Positions 21,138 through 32,291 of a stretch of 64,000 bases of DNA are shown here, one piece after another. The stretch lies in assembly GCA_018398805.1 (NCBI GenBank), contig JAGFBZ010000860.1:402001-466000 (forward strand), in the 5' to 3' direction. Below the pieces are notes generated by a model, which made no database searches, was not told where the DNA came from, and was given only the letters and a program-made list of their open reading frames with translations. Position 1 is the first letter of the stretch. Each line of letters begins with the position of its first letter. A program made the translations under genes and the position numbers. The stretch is from Hirundichthys speculiger. Lineage: Eukaryota; Chordata; Actinopteri; Beloniformes; Exocoetidae.

Positions 21138-22441
21138 GAGGGCTGTACTACGAAGCAAGTTCGACACAGCCAGGCTTTCTTTGGGTGAGCTGGCTTAACA
21201 AACCTGAAACTCGCCATCAGAGATAACTGGTACCACGACGGTGGTTATCAACTATCTTTGTTAACCGCGGCTTTCTGCTTTCTGCTCTGTGCGCGTTCAC
21301 ATAAAAGGGGGCGTTTGTCGCGTCATTTGACGCCTATTCCGGATCAAATGGATAGATGGCGGTCCGTATATTTCAGTCAGGAGGAGCAGGTTTTAATAAT
21401 GCAGGGCTATGAGGATTTCAAAGAAATCTTTACGGCCAAAAGCAACACTGTAGGTGCGAATAAAGCCAGAGAGGAGTGCTGGCAAAAAATTGTAGATCGT
21501 AAATTATATTTATTTCACCACTATATTTATTTCACCACCTTAATTAATCTCCCTCCCTCTTTTAGAGCGCTTAAACTTTAAACTTAATGCAGCAGATTTA
21601 AACATTATGTAGGTCTGACTGTCCCATTATGAATGATAAATGAAAATCACTTTAGTTTTTTGCTAAATCTATGTGAAATTAATTCAAGATTTAATATTAT
21701 CTGTGATACCAATATCACCGGCCACTTTAATAGGTACCCTATCACCCTGGGGAATCCTATGAATGAATTATATTAAAACATTTCACATGAAATTCCACGT
21801 CACACTGATTATCAATATAATGGACTATTAATTTATGTTACCTGCGATTTAGTAAAACGCTTCTTTTATTTGAAGCGTGGGCAGATGGCCAGGGAATACT
21901 ACAAACATATTCAGCAGTTCAGTAAGAACAAGTACAACCTTTATTCCAGTATTCTGGCTCAGATTTTCTGCATCACCAACTGAATGCATGTAGGTTCCCG
22001 CGGCAAAGAAACGCACACCGTTTGCGCTACTGTGAGTGCACGGCTGCGTTTGGTGGCGCTGCCAATATATGTCTCTAGCAGATTACAAATGTAACGTATT
22101 CCCTCAGCTGAAAATCTCTAGCGTTCATAGAGAATATGGTCATGGGAAGCCAGCGGATCAGTCCGGTCTCTGAATACTCTCCCTCCATAGAGATCCTCAC
22201 ACAATCCTGGCTCTAAGGTCAATGGGATTGGGTGAAAGTGAAAGGGCGGCGCTTTTTAGAGCTGATTTGAGCCTAAACTCTGCACATAACCTGCTCCGGA
22301 CCAGGTTAAGCTTGCAGAGTAAGTTACCATGGTGATCTAGCCAGGTTAAAAGAGAGCCACCTTCGTGGTACCGGAAATCCTGGCTTTAGACTCAACATAC
22401 CTCGCTAACCCTCTAATCTCGCCTCGTAGTACACCCCTCTG
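21138..22441 (+). mobile_element. PIF/Harbinger-like element with Myb/SANT-type ORF remnant
   Basis: Inverted termini: CCAGAGGGCTGTACTACGAA at left and, reverse-complemented, CCAGAGGGGTGTACTACGAG at right. The frame at 21348-21500 reads MDRWRSVYFSQEEQVLIMQG, YEDFKEIFTAKSNTV and NKAREECWQKI. This resembles the Myb/SANT-like DNA-binding protein that accompanies Harbinger-group transposases. The frame is then lost and no transposase remains. The superfamily is inferred from this domain. Confidence 0.7.
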
Positions 22442-22640
22442 GAAAGCTAAAGCTTTAAAGCTTTTATTCTTTAATAAACTGATTTTTTTGTTTAAATTCT
22501 AAATTCACGGGAACCAGAACATTTCCAAAGTTGGTTAAACAGCAGATTGAACTGGATCTGTTTCGTCCAGCAGGTTCTTTCTCTGTTTTGCGACTGTCAG
22601 ATAAATTTATCAGGGTTTTGAATATTTGATTTGATCCAAG

Positions 22641-23971
22641 CAGGGTTATTATAGTTAACGAAAACTAAGACTAAAACTAAAACTAGCAATGAAAAAATAT
22701 TTCAGTTAACTGAAATAAAAATAAAAACTACAATTAAAAAAAAAACGAAAACTAAATAAAAACTACAATGAAGGATGCAAAACTAACTAAAACTAAACTG
22801 AATTGTAGATAAATTCAGCTTCGTTTTCGTTGTCGTTTCGTTTTCTCCCTCGATTACTGCCATAGAGATTACTGCCTGTCCTGCAGCAGCCGCTATGCTA
22901 CCCTCCCTCCAGAGAGGGGGCAGCATAGCGGATATAGACCTTTTCGGGCCAGCCCCCCGGAAGTACCCCGTCCGCCATTGCTGGAGGGAGCTACAGAGGG
23001 ACACTTTCACCGGCTCGCAGATTAACCAGTGTTTTTCTCTTTCTACAAATATATATTTTTATAATGTCGAGTCGGTCGAGTGGGAATACATGTTCCGTCA
23101 TAAACTGTGCCAACAATGGAAGAAGAAAGTATGCACGAAGACTGCCTTGTTTGCAGAACAAGAAGTTAGGAAGACGTGGGTGAAAAATATCAACAGAAAG
23201 GACTTTGTTCCAAATGAATACAGCCGGGTGAGTTTTCGTTAACATTCAATCTCGTACTACTCATAGTCTCGCTGAGAGTCCCGGACGATTCTGGCCGAAA
23301 GAACAGCAGTATGAGGCTACTGTAGCCCTCGGCACTAGCACAAGCCTATAAATGAATGAATAAATTAATGAATGAATGACTTAGGTGGATGATAAAATAA
23401 ATTAAATATAACATTAACACATAGCCTAATTTACCGCTAGCGTTAACGTTACAGTAGCATAATCTTTATGGCTTGTTGACGTTAGTTATAGCCAGCGTTC
23501 CACAGTTTTTAGTGTTTGATTATGGGAATAGATCATGCTATTTCCATAACCAATCATTAAAAACAGCGATAAACTACCTTCATCTGTAACTGGAGGCCAC
23601 TGCCTAACATCATCAATCCAAGACATGTCTGTGTTATCCGTAACAGATGCTCCGCGCTGCTGTGTTTGGGTTAGTTGGTGGAGCACCGCACCCTCCAGTT
23701 ATGGCGGGGCCACTAGGGGGCGCATGTCCACAATTTTTAAGTCGAAAAGGTGTATAATCTGCTGCATACTGCAAGAAGAAGAAAAACTAAAACTAAGACT
23801 AAAACTAAATAAAAACTAAACTGAAACTAGTCAATTCCTCAAAATAAAAACTAAACTAAAACTACTAAATTACTTGTTGAACTAACTAAAACTAAACTGA
23901 AATAAAAAAGCAAACTGGAAAACTAAATAAAAATAAAAACTAAAGAAAATTTCAAAACTATAATAACCTTG
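22641..23971. mobile_element. hAT element, family U, copy 1 (complete, with nested element)
   Basis: Perfect 8-bp duplication GATCCAAG at 22633-22640 and 23972-23979. Termini are CAGGGTTATTATAGTTAACG at left and CTATAATAACCTTG at right. The sub-terminal regions are rich in AAAACTAAAACTAA. A second copy at 28308 carries a BED-finger remnant, supporting hAT. A THAP-type element occupies 22937-23752. Confidence 0.9.
22937..23752 (+). mobile_element. THAP-domain DNA element nested in hAT U copy 1
   Basis: Termini GACCTTTTCGGGCC and CGAAAAGGTG lie between TATA repeats (22933-22936, 23753-23756). An ATG at 23064 opens a THAP zinc finger: C-S-V-I-N-C-A-N-N-G in one frame, then WVKNINRKDFVPNEYSRV in another. 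The first C-x4-C pair and the W..RKDF.P..YSRV core are visible, and a frameshift separates them. A related element is at 25603-26484. Confidence 0.75.
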
Positions 23972-23979
23972 GATCCAAG

Positions 23980-24726
23980 CGAGACATTTAATCTCAACAC
24001 CTTTTAGCTGTTAAAAATTCCAACATTTCTTTTTTTTTTGTTGTTTTGTTTTGTTTAATCAATCAACAAAATAATCCTGAGATTATTGACAGCTGAAATG
24101 ATTAGTTACGAGCTGTGTAATTCTGATAATACTGAGACAAAGAAAGTGAAGCAGAGAAGAGAAGCAGTTGATGGATCCGGCAGATCCATGAAACATCTGC
24201 AGAACCATGAACGGGTTCCCAGGAAGAGATGAGCTCTCAGTCTCAGTCTCCGTCTCCTGCCTGAAAGCGGTATTACTGATCCAAAGACACAAATACATCT
24301 CGGTGGCAAGTGCTTCTTGCACTGATTTTGAGCCAACGCGAGAGGGATGAGGCAATTTCTATTTTTATTTTTTTCCCTCCTGAAAATAGTTGCTGGCGTG
24401 GCGTCTAAGTGACGAAGAAAATGGGTTTTCATGTGCTGGTCAATAAAGTCCAAGACAGTCTGGAAAATGTAATTCAGTTTCCAGATCATGAGGAAAAAAG
24501 ACCACAAAGTGTGAAATGAAAAAAAAAAAAAAAAAGCCATCACGAGCTCCTCCTTGTGTTCTCGTATGACTCACAGATACGGCGTTTACGGTTTCATTAC
24601 CTTCATCCCAGAACACAAACACATTAAGGTTCTGTAGAGTTTTCACATAGAGACATAATGGAGATCATTTACTGCCTGAAAACAGTTTTTTTTTTCTGCC
24701 CCACACCTGCGGCCTGATCACCTCAG
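23980..24726. other. intron 8 end, nothing recognised
   Basis: Holds a poly(A) run near 24520-24535 and poly(T) before the exon 9 acceptor. No repeat family or coding signal was identified. Confidence 0.4.
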
Positions 24727-24821
24727 ACACCCTCATCATCGACTACCAGTTCACGTTCAGCATGTCGCAGGAGGATGATCGCTACTACACTGCCATCAAC
24801 TTCGTGGCCACACCTGAGGAG
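24727..24821 (+). CDS. atrn: attractin exon 9 (membrane-proximal ectodomain)
   Basis: A 95-nt exon, acceptor ctgatcacctcag, donor gtacgt, phase 1 in and phase 0 out. With the split tyrosine codon it encodes YTLIIDYQFTFSMSQEDDRY then YTAINFVATPEE. This is the well-conserved beta-rich region that follows the EGF repeats in attractins. Confidence 0.95.
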
Positions 24822-25137
24822 GTACGTTTCTGACACCCCCCCACATACAGCAGCTGGAGGATTAAAGACTCGACAGATGATGATCTCGAGTTATTTTGCT
24901 GATTTATTGCAGAATATTGCTTTTTTGTTACCAGGTAAATCATTTATTGAAGACTTAGTTCTTAAATATGTCATCGTATTCACCAATTCTCGATGAAACG
25001 TTTGATGTGCGTTCAGCTTCTGTGTACCTGCGGATATTTAATGTCTCTGCTTTTTCATGTGATAGAAAAGTTTTGTTTCTCACAAACAAACTACACCTAG
25101 TTGATCAAACTGGCGACAGACTCCCCTCCTCGCCCTG

Positions 25138-25225
25138 TTTATTCATTTATTCATTCATTCATTCATTCATTCATTCATTCATTCATTCATTCATTAATTC
25201 TTTCATTCTTTCATTCATCCTTTGG
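25138..25225. repeat. (TTCA)n microsatellite
   Basis: About 14 tandem copies of ATTC/TTCA, with diverged edges, in the short intron between exons 9 and 10. Confidence 0.97.
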
Positions 25226-25284
25226 TTGTGAAAATGTGTTTGTGGTGAAGCTGCTGATAACTGTCGGATATCTCGTCTCCGCAG

Positions 25285-25363
25285 CCAAACCGAGATCTGG
25301 ACATGTTCATAAACGCCTCCAAGAACTTCAACCTGAACATTACCTGGGCAACCAGTTTCACCG
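25285..25363 (+). CDS. atrn: attractin exon 10 (membrane-proximal ectodomain)
   Basis: A 79-nt exon, acceptor gtctccgcag, donor gtaggt, phase 0 in and phase 1 out. It encodes PNRDLDMFINASKNFNLNIT followed by WATSFT. Two sequons (NAS, NIT) are present. Only 463 bp of intron separates it from exon 9, and that intron holds a (TTCA)n microsatellite. Confidence 0.95.
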
Positions 25364-25587
25364 GTAGGTTTCACACCAGCAGAGCTTAAACCAGGAGCTC
25401 ATTGACAACCAGTTACACGTGAATCAATGATGCTGAGTTTGACTCATTCTTGATTTCATGGCTTCAATCAAAATGTTCAGTCCAGTTTGGGATGTAAAGA
25501 AAAAAAAAAGATTTCAGATTGATCATCAGAGTAATGAACTAGTAGTTCTGGAGCTCATCAGGGTGAAATTATCCCACAAATAATCGT

Positions 25588-26950
25588 ATTGGCCCGAATA
25601 TAGACCTTTTGCAGTCACGTGACACACGCCTTGACGACAGAGTGCAGTCGCCATATTGGAGTGACAACAACAACAAGCTATGGCTTAAGCGATCACATAG
25701 TCTTTGTGCAGGTTGCGCGGAATATCATGACCAGTCGTCTGATAGTGCTGTTCAAAGTCTGAATGGGTCGGAAAAGGAACGATATCGGGAGAAATTCAGG
25801 CCTAAGAACACGACCCGTACCTACTGCCAGCTGCCCTGTTCTGCCCATGCCCTGGGGAAGACGAGGTAAAGAAACTCTTGAATTCTATTTATAGTGTAGG
25901 AGTGAATGGCAAGGGCCATTAGACTATGCGGATTTTAAAAATATGCAATCACGGCACCTCCCCAATCTACATGTGGGACCACAACAACCAACACATGCAT
26001 GCCTATGGCATAGGGCCCTATTACCGCTCACTCAGTCCCCAGCCGATCATGCAGAATTATTTACAAAATAAGAAAAGTTTTTTAATTTAAGATCATCCAA
26101 ATGTTATAAATAGTCAGTTCAAACAGTCAGTTGAAACAGATGAAAACACACACCTCCAACAAAATGCGACTTGTTCTCGCCGGTCGTCACTCTTTCCTTT
26201 TGTCATCACCATGAGCACGTCGGAGTACAGCGATCCACTTTTCTCTGCGTTGTACGTCGACTGGAAATCTGTGGAACGATAATCCTTTGGTCCCTTTCCT
26301 CTGTAGTTTGTGCAGCCAACCGCTACACAGTTCAAAACCATGTTTTCGAACTGTTTGCCATCCACTTGAACACGACAGATTACACACGCGACAGGTAAAC
26401 TGCTTAGCTGAAGGGCTTTGTTTTCACTCCAACATGGCGGCGAGTTGTTGCGACTGCAGTGTGTGACGTCACGGCGCAAAAGGTCTATATGACGATATAA
26501 TATTCTAGAAATCATATTCTCAAAAACAGGGGTCGTCTTATAATCGAGGTCTAGACTTTTCTGCTGTCGTTACACACCTGCGCCACTAGATGGAGCAGCA
26601 CTAAAGTAATCAGTAAGAATGGAGCATCACATGGAGCAGATCTGATGTTTATTAACTTAATAAATAGTAGTTTATTAAATAGTACTATACCTTGATCTTC
26701 AGTAACATGGAAACCTGACACGTACCTGTACTTTAAGTTTGCTACCATACTTCCTTAAAACGATGAAATCATTCAAGATGTTTAACAATACAGCAGAATG
26801 TTATCTCTGTATGAGTTTTTCTGCAATGATTGTACAATAAGAAGTTGTTTGATTTATAACTTTTTGTCTTCAACAAATTTTTATTTTCCCAAAATGATCT
26901 GGAAAAACAGGGGTCGTCTTATAATCAGAGTCATCCTATATTTGGGCCAA
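25588..26950. mobile_element. DNA element with TTGGCCCRAATATAG ends, split by a THAP element
   Basis: Left end ATTGGCCCGAATATAG at 25588-25603. The reverse complement of the right end is CTTGGCCCAAATATAGGATG. The motif AAAACAGGGGTCGTCTTATA occurs twice inside (26522 and 26905). The interior part 26530-26650 (CCACTAGATGGAGCAGCACT, ATGGAGCAGATCTGATG) is related to family Y interiors. The THAP element at 25603-26484 interrupts it. Confidence 0.6.
25603..26484 (-). mobile_element. THAP-domain DNA element, copy 2
   Basis: Termini GACCTTTTGCAGTCACGTGA and, reverse-complemented from the right, GACCTTTTGCGCCGTGACGT lie between TATA repeats (25599-25602, 26485-26488). The minus strand from 26341 encodes MVLNCVAVGCTNYRGKGPKD and, one frame over, LSFHRFPVDVQRREKWIAVL. 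This is a THAP zinc finger (C-x4-C, FHRFP, KW). The frameshift at about 26280 disables it. The rest of a transposase was not recognised. Confidence 0.78.
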
Positions 26951-27182
26951 GAAGGTAATCTGTGTAAAATCCAAACCTGTCAAAAAGCCTGAAGGCACTA
27001 GAGTATTGAATATTGACTGTAAATGTTATAAGTGTTGATCTTTCCTGTAATGTTGGGTCTCTGTAGCTGCTTTGTGATTTGACCAACTAGCTCATTAAAT
27101 TGCTCCGGACTCCCCTTACTTCTCTTCATCTAGCTTTTTTTCTCTTCTTTTTCCCCTCTGCTCCTCTTCCCCGTCACCTCAG

Positions 27183-27340
27183 CAGGCACCCAGACTGGAG
27201 AAGAGATTCCCATCATCTCCCGGAGCAACATCAAGGAGTTCAAAGACAGCTTCTCCAACGAGAACTTCGACTTTCGCAACAGCCCCAACATAACCTTCTT
27301 TGTCTACGTCAGCAACTTCACTTGGCCCATTAAGGTTCAG
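27183..27340 (+). CDS. atrn: attractin exon 11 (membrane-proximal ectodomain)
   Basis: A 158-nt exon, donor gtaggc, phase 1 in and phase 0 out. It encodes AGTQTGEEIPIISRSNIKEF, KDSFSNENFDFRNSPNITFF and VYVSNFTWPIKVQ. The acceptor is a tandem cagcag: the first AG gives TAGTQ as in remembered mammalian attractin, the second would drop the alanine. Sequons NIT and NFT are present. Reading on past the donor would add only V-G-G-T-S before a stop at 27356-27358. Confidence 0.95.
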
Positions 27341-28307
27341 GTAGGCGGGACATCTTGATGTTTGAGTTAAAATACATGCTCCTGCTCTTTGTTAGCTATT
27401 AGCTCTGTCCACCTGAAAGCATGTTCTGGCATCTGAAATGCAGCTGAGAGAGAGTTTCTGTCAGAAATGTCATCAAGTGTGAGCAGTCTCATCAGGAAGG
27501 CTGTTCACTAATATGAACAAAGCTGCTCTTCAGTCAGAGTTCGGGCTGCGTCTGGCTCCGTTTGTGCAGTTAACCTGCAAGCTTAACAAATGTAGCTTCA
27601 GATCCCACTGCTGTCCAGGAAAGAGAGCCAGGTGGGCGGAAGAAAATTGAACAGGGAAAAGAGTTTTGTGTCTGAGCGATAAGGAGCTATTCTCCAGCGC
27701 TGATGCTGCCGTGTGGCAGTAAAAGTGAATGAGACACTTTATCTACCTTCCTGATGGCCAACGGTGTGTATTTATGTAGCCGAGCTGCGATCAGTTCAGC
27801 GCCGCGCTGCAGTCGGACCTCCGTAATGTCGCTACGTGATTCAAGCCGGCTTGGTTTGCCCATTACTTCACTGCGTTAGGACTATTTTTTTGTAATTGAA
27901 AAGCTCAGTTTAATAAGTGAATGCAGCTATAAAAGACCCAGTTGTACTCTTTCTTATCTGTAACCGTATCCTGGGGTTACTGGGAATGTATTTACTCAGG
28001 TACGTTATATTTATTTATCTGGCAGCGGCGGTGAGCAGTGAAACTTTGATAAAAATAACATTTAAAATTGCCTCTACAGTGTTGAGAGGAACTTTCGCAG
28101 CAAAGTTGGAATAAATGTCAGAGCTTTTTATGTTCGTGCGGTCCACACGAGTGTAATTTAGTAAAACGCACTTTTACCGTGAAACCGGAGATGCACGGTG
28201 ACAAAGAGCAGGGAAAGAACAAATACACGATTTTCATAGTTAACTCGCGATTAATTGCACAAATAATTTTTTTAATGTTCTGTTTATCCATCCATCCATC
28301 ATCTACA
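27341..28307. other. intron 11, first kilobase
   Basis: No gene or repeat recognised up to the (ATCC)n run at 28286-28303. AGTTAACTCGCGATTAATTG at 28238 resembles a piece of a hAT end of the 'TAATCGCGATTAAT' type, possibly the partner of the fragment at 30790-30893. Confidence 0.35.
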
Positions 28308-28454
28308 CAAGGGTTATAATAGTTTTGGATTTTCCATTAGTTTTAGTTTTTATTCAGTTTTTAGTTTAGTTTTTCCAAGTTCAGTTAGTTTTAATTTGTT
28401 TTTAGAGCAGTTTTGCTAGTTTTTATTTGTTTTTGTTTTAAGTACTTAGCTTTA

Positions 28455-29382
28455 GGGTGAATTCCAATTCCTCCCTTAACCCTCAATCTCAACCCTCAAT
28501 CTCAAAAATGCGCGTTCCCGCTAAGGGCAAGTGGTGTCCCAATTCTAAGGGACATCAAGTTGAGGGACGAGTTTGAGGGCTGTATCGCCCTCAAAATTGA
28601 GATTTTCCGACACCACCCTTGGGAGTAAGGGCTATCCAGAAGCTAGCTACAAACGTAAGTATCTTCGTATATCTTAAAGATATAAATGTTACGAAACCAT
28701 TTTATTGTGTTTGTTTGAGATTTTTTTCATGGATTAACATCGTTGTTGGGTAACATTTATTTTTTACTTTACGATGTTTGCTGCCGGACCGGCGGTCCCG
28801 TCGGCTTCACGTTGTACTCGTCGGTGGTCCCGGTACATTATTCAGTCCTCCGTCGCTACACAACAAAGTAACGTGAAGCCGACCTGGACCGCCGACGGGA
28901 CTGGTCCGCCGTCCGTGGCGGTCTCGGTCCCGTCAGCGGTCCCGTCAGAGGTCCAGGTCGGCTTCACGTTACTTGTACTCGTCGGTGGTCCCTTCCCGTA
29001 ACGGTCCCGTCAGCGGTCCCGGTCCAGTCAGCAGTCCGGGTCCCGTCGGCGGTCCCAGGCGGCTTCACGTTACTTGTTTACCTTGTTCTGTAGCGACGGA
29101 GGACTGAATAATGTATCCTCTATTGTGTTATTTGCTAATATTATTTAGAGAATATAAAGCCCTCTTTTCAATGTTACCCCTGTGTAATTTCAGGAAATAC
29201 AGAGACAACACGGCTCTGATACATTTCAGTCTGATGACGTAACTGCACTCGAGGGGTGTCCCATTTCTAAGTCACAAGATAGCCCTGACACTTACTTTCG
29301 AGGGTTAAGATTGAGGGCCAAAAATTGAGGGTTAAGGGTAAGGGTTGAGATTGAGGGTTAAGAGAGGAATTGGAATTGGCCC
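28455..29382. mobile_element. DNA element nested in hAT U copy 2, TTA duplication
   Basis: Inverted termini GGGTGAATTCCAATTCCTCC and, reverse-complemented from the right, GGGCCAATTCCAATTCCTCT, followed by CTTAACCCTCAATCTC. It is flanked by TTA on both sides, which fits PIF/Harbinger-type insertion. The interior holds a GC-rich foldback (28783-29115). No coding motif is seen. Confidence 0.75.
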
Positions 29383-29706
29383 TTAGTTTTTGTTTTTATT
29401 AGTTTCAGTGTTAGTTTTAGTTTTATTTTGTAAATTAGGGCAGTAATTTTGGTTCGAGTGAAGCACTGAACTTTTTGAAGGCTATCGAGTCACATAGTCG
29501 TGTATATATTCTGGTCTCAATAAACATATTTATTAATGTGTCTTCCCGCCTTTGGTGTTCCTGCGTATTTACTGACCAGCAGCTATCTGGTCTCCGGTGG
29601 AAACAGTCCATTATATTTGCTGTTTTCTCCCGGTCCTTCCCAACGCTGACTGGCCTGCAGCTGTAGCTTCTCTTTCCAGGGGGCTAGCTTAGGCTAGCTT
29701 ATCCAG

Positions 29707-29907
29707 CTAGTCTTGGTTAGCCTTCTTGTGCGAGCTTTTCAAATGGACTTTCAGATTCATGAGTTTTTTCCCCTTTAGAAGTATTCCACACATTGTATCA
29801 CCTGCTTCTACAACAAGGCACTTACTTTTATCGTTAACACAGTCATAGTCAAAGAAATCCCAAATAGGACTGTGCCGCTTTCTCCCATCTTTTGCCGACG
29901 CCATCAC
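29707..29907 (-). pseudogene. BED zinc finger remnant of a hAT transposase
   Basis: A 66-codon frame from ATG reads SPIWDFFDYD, SKCLVVEAGDTMCGI and NLKVHLKSSHKK. The order aromatic-rich start, C..C spaced by the CGI block, then H...H fits the BED finger consensus that binds the ends of hAT transposons. It stops right after the finger, so it is only the N-terminus. Confidence 0.75.
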
Positions 29908-30135
29908 TGCTGATCACTTTTTTTTTTTTTTTTTTTTGCTGTTGTATGACGGAGCGAAGTTAATAGATTTCAAACGTTTATGAGGAAAAAAAATTACAAA
30001 CACGAAAACGAAGGCCGTTCTTGACATTATTATAGTTAATTTTAGTTTGTTTTATAAACGCATAATACAGTTTCAGTTATCGTTTTTAAAAAAACTCTAG
30101 TTCTTATTTTATTTCAGTTAACGAAAATGTTTTTT

Positions 30136-31296
30136 CTTTTTTTTATGAATCTCTTTTATTGTTTTTCAAGCTTTATAACACAAACATCACATACATGTAC
30201 ATCTTGGACAATAGATGTTATTACTTGTATTATATGAATTAAAAGTAAAAAAATAGACATAAAATGATAAGGAGACAACACGGAGATAAAATGATGTAAT
30301 ATATATCTGAATACTTTTCAAAGAAAAGAGACAATAAAAGACAAGAAGAAAGAAAAAAAAATTAAACATGAACATCAAAACAGAAAAAAAACAAATTCTT
30401 TCCTTCCATTTAGAGTTTTTGCCACTCTCACTGAGCTTTGAGGGTTGATGACACTTGTGAAATGTCTGGCATACTTATATCTACAAAATTATACCAACCT
30501 GGATGAAATCGGTGCTGTTTTTATGATGCTATTAGAGTTCAAAGAGGAAAAAAAACAAGCGAATGTCAGGATGTGAAACTAACTTTACTGCGTCCTGCGG
30601 CGGTAACTCAATTCACAGCGACAGTAAATACAAATAACCTTTTTCTTGTTAACAGACCCATCTGGCAGCACCTTAAAGCTAAACTTATCGTTCATATCTT
30701 TTCTGTCGCCATGTCTGTCCCACACGTTGACTGTAAATACACTTATTGGCCAAGGGTCATATTTACAGAAACGTGTGTGCTTTAATCTCGTGTTAAAAAA
30801 ATAGTGGCACCAAACAGAATTTGCGTCATTAACGCATTATTAACGCATTATTAACGCGTTATGAATGCTTTGACAGCCCTACTCTGAAGGATTTGGGTTT
30901 TGTCCATCTGGACTAGACAACAAATCCAGCATAGATCCAAATCCATCATGTGTAGATGTGTAGAAAACCAACTCCTGCATCATCCCACCTAGTGATGATG
31001 GAAAAGGTCGGCAATAAAACCACGTGATTGTTCAGAAGGAAACAGGAAACAATTTATGTTTGTGTCATATTTTCACGACGAAGGCATAACACATTTTTAC
31101 AGACTCGTCGTTGAACATGTTTCAAGACACTTGGCTATGTTTATTGCTCACACAAGCAAGATTGGCAGCGGTTCATCGTTACCCGTCCTTGTACCTTTTA
31201 CAGTCTGAAATAATTGAACATTTCAAGGCAGATATGACTGAAGGTGTATGTGAGGGCTTTGCTGCCTTTTTTAAAAATTTTATATCCAGATGATTT
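30136..31296. other. intron 11, AT-rich, unassigned; possible hAT end at 30790-30893
   Basis: 30136-30400 is very AT-rich. The stretch ending CATTATTAACGCGTTATGAA then TGCTTTGACAGCCCTA (30830-30893) looks like the right end of a hAT of the 'AGGGCTGTCAAA' type. Its left end was not firmly located. Confidence 0.4.
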
Positions 31297-32291
31297 TTTA
31301 ATTCCAGCATGAAAAAAACACCCCAACGCACTGCATCAGTGCAGCGCTGTAATTAAGCCGGTGAATGTGCTGCCAGGGTTGCCTGCCGCTTCTTGTGCAC
31401 CTCGTGCAGTTTGGCCCGACGGTGTGACACCACAGACAGCTTTGGAAGTGATTTGACTGGACGGCCGGTGCAAGCTGCCTCCCCACGCCCTGCCCCTCGG
31501 GGGGGGGGGGGGGGCAGCTTGCGCAAGACGACAGAAAACTCCTGCCTCCATCTCCCATGTCCTGCCCTGTGAGGGATTTCGCCTCCCTCGGCTGCAGAAC
31601 TCGAGCTGCTTCCCGTCAGCCTCAGGAGGTCGTCCGGCTCGTCTCCGTGGCTCAACAGAGGGCTGAGTCGAGGGAGCTCCTTCCCTCCTCATCCTCCTCT
31701 GATCCAGCTCATCTTCTGACCTGCTGGGTGGGATCATGTAGAAGATCAACCCCTGCTCTTGAAACTGAAGCAGAAAGGTCGGCCGAGGTATCATTTCTCT
31801 CTCTTTCACTCCAGAAGCTTTAACTTCTTATTTTGGCTCTTTTTTTTTTTGTATTCTCCTCGCCTTCAGCCTTCTGCTGCAGCGCGGCTCTGGATCTTGT
31901 ATGCGTGCAATCGTAGGCGGTGGGTTCTCCGGTGTTGGCAGGCAGAGTCCAGAGTGTTGGAAAACTGTTCACAAGCAGCAGCTGAGAAAGAGCAAGGCCA
32001 AAGTGGAATGTTAAGTTGAAACACATGCTGCATTCAGAGTGGGCTGCCTGCACGCTCGGGCCTCTCCAGCGCCCGGCCGTCTTCACACCACCACCTCAAG
32101 CTCGCTTCTGTTTGCTTCTGGATGCTTGGCTTTCACGTGGTTGCAGGTCGTTCTGGTTCATGTACAGTAGAGCAGTTATGACTGCGCTGCAGTGAACCAT
32201 CCATCTGTTGCATAAATCAACAATACTTGCTTCCAAAAGAAAAAAAAAAAAGAAAGAAAATCAGCCTCAGTTTGGGAATATATAACAAAAT
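31297..32291. other. intron 11, GC-rich patch, nothing recognised
   Basis: Includes a poly(G) run (31499-31514). A 157-codon minus-strand frame (31336-31809) is rich in Pro, Arg and Gly without a domain and is probably a by-product of base composition. Confidence 0.4.

Larger units (their letters stand above)
28308..30135. mobile_element. hAT element, family U, copy 2 with BED finger remnant
   Basis: Starts CAAGGGTTATAATAG and is followed by TTAGTTTTTATTCAG-type sequence, the reverse-strand form of copy 1. The minus strand at 29707-29907 encodes SPIWDFFDYDCVNDKSKC, AGDTMCGILLKGK and NLKVHLKSSHKKA, a BED zinc finger as found at the N-terminus of hAT transposases. The remaining transposase is absent. 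No right terminus was found; the match fades near 30135. Another element is nested at 28455-29382. Confidence 0.82.

Noticed and set aside
20334..21217. Overlapping open frames of 75-245 codons (Gly-rich on +, Pro-rich on -)
   Set aside because: They exist only because the GC-rich minisatellite lacks stop codons in every frame. They are repeat translation, not a protein.
31336..31809. 157-codon minus-strand frame
   Set aside because: Pro/Arg/Gly-rich from local GC content, with two overlapping frames open over the same bases and no domain.
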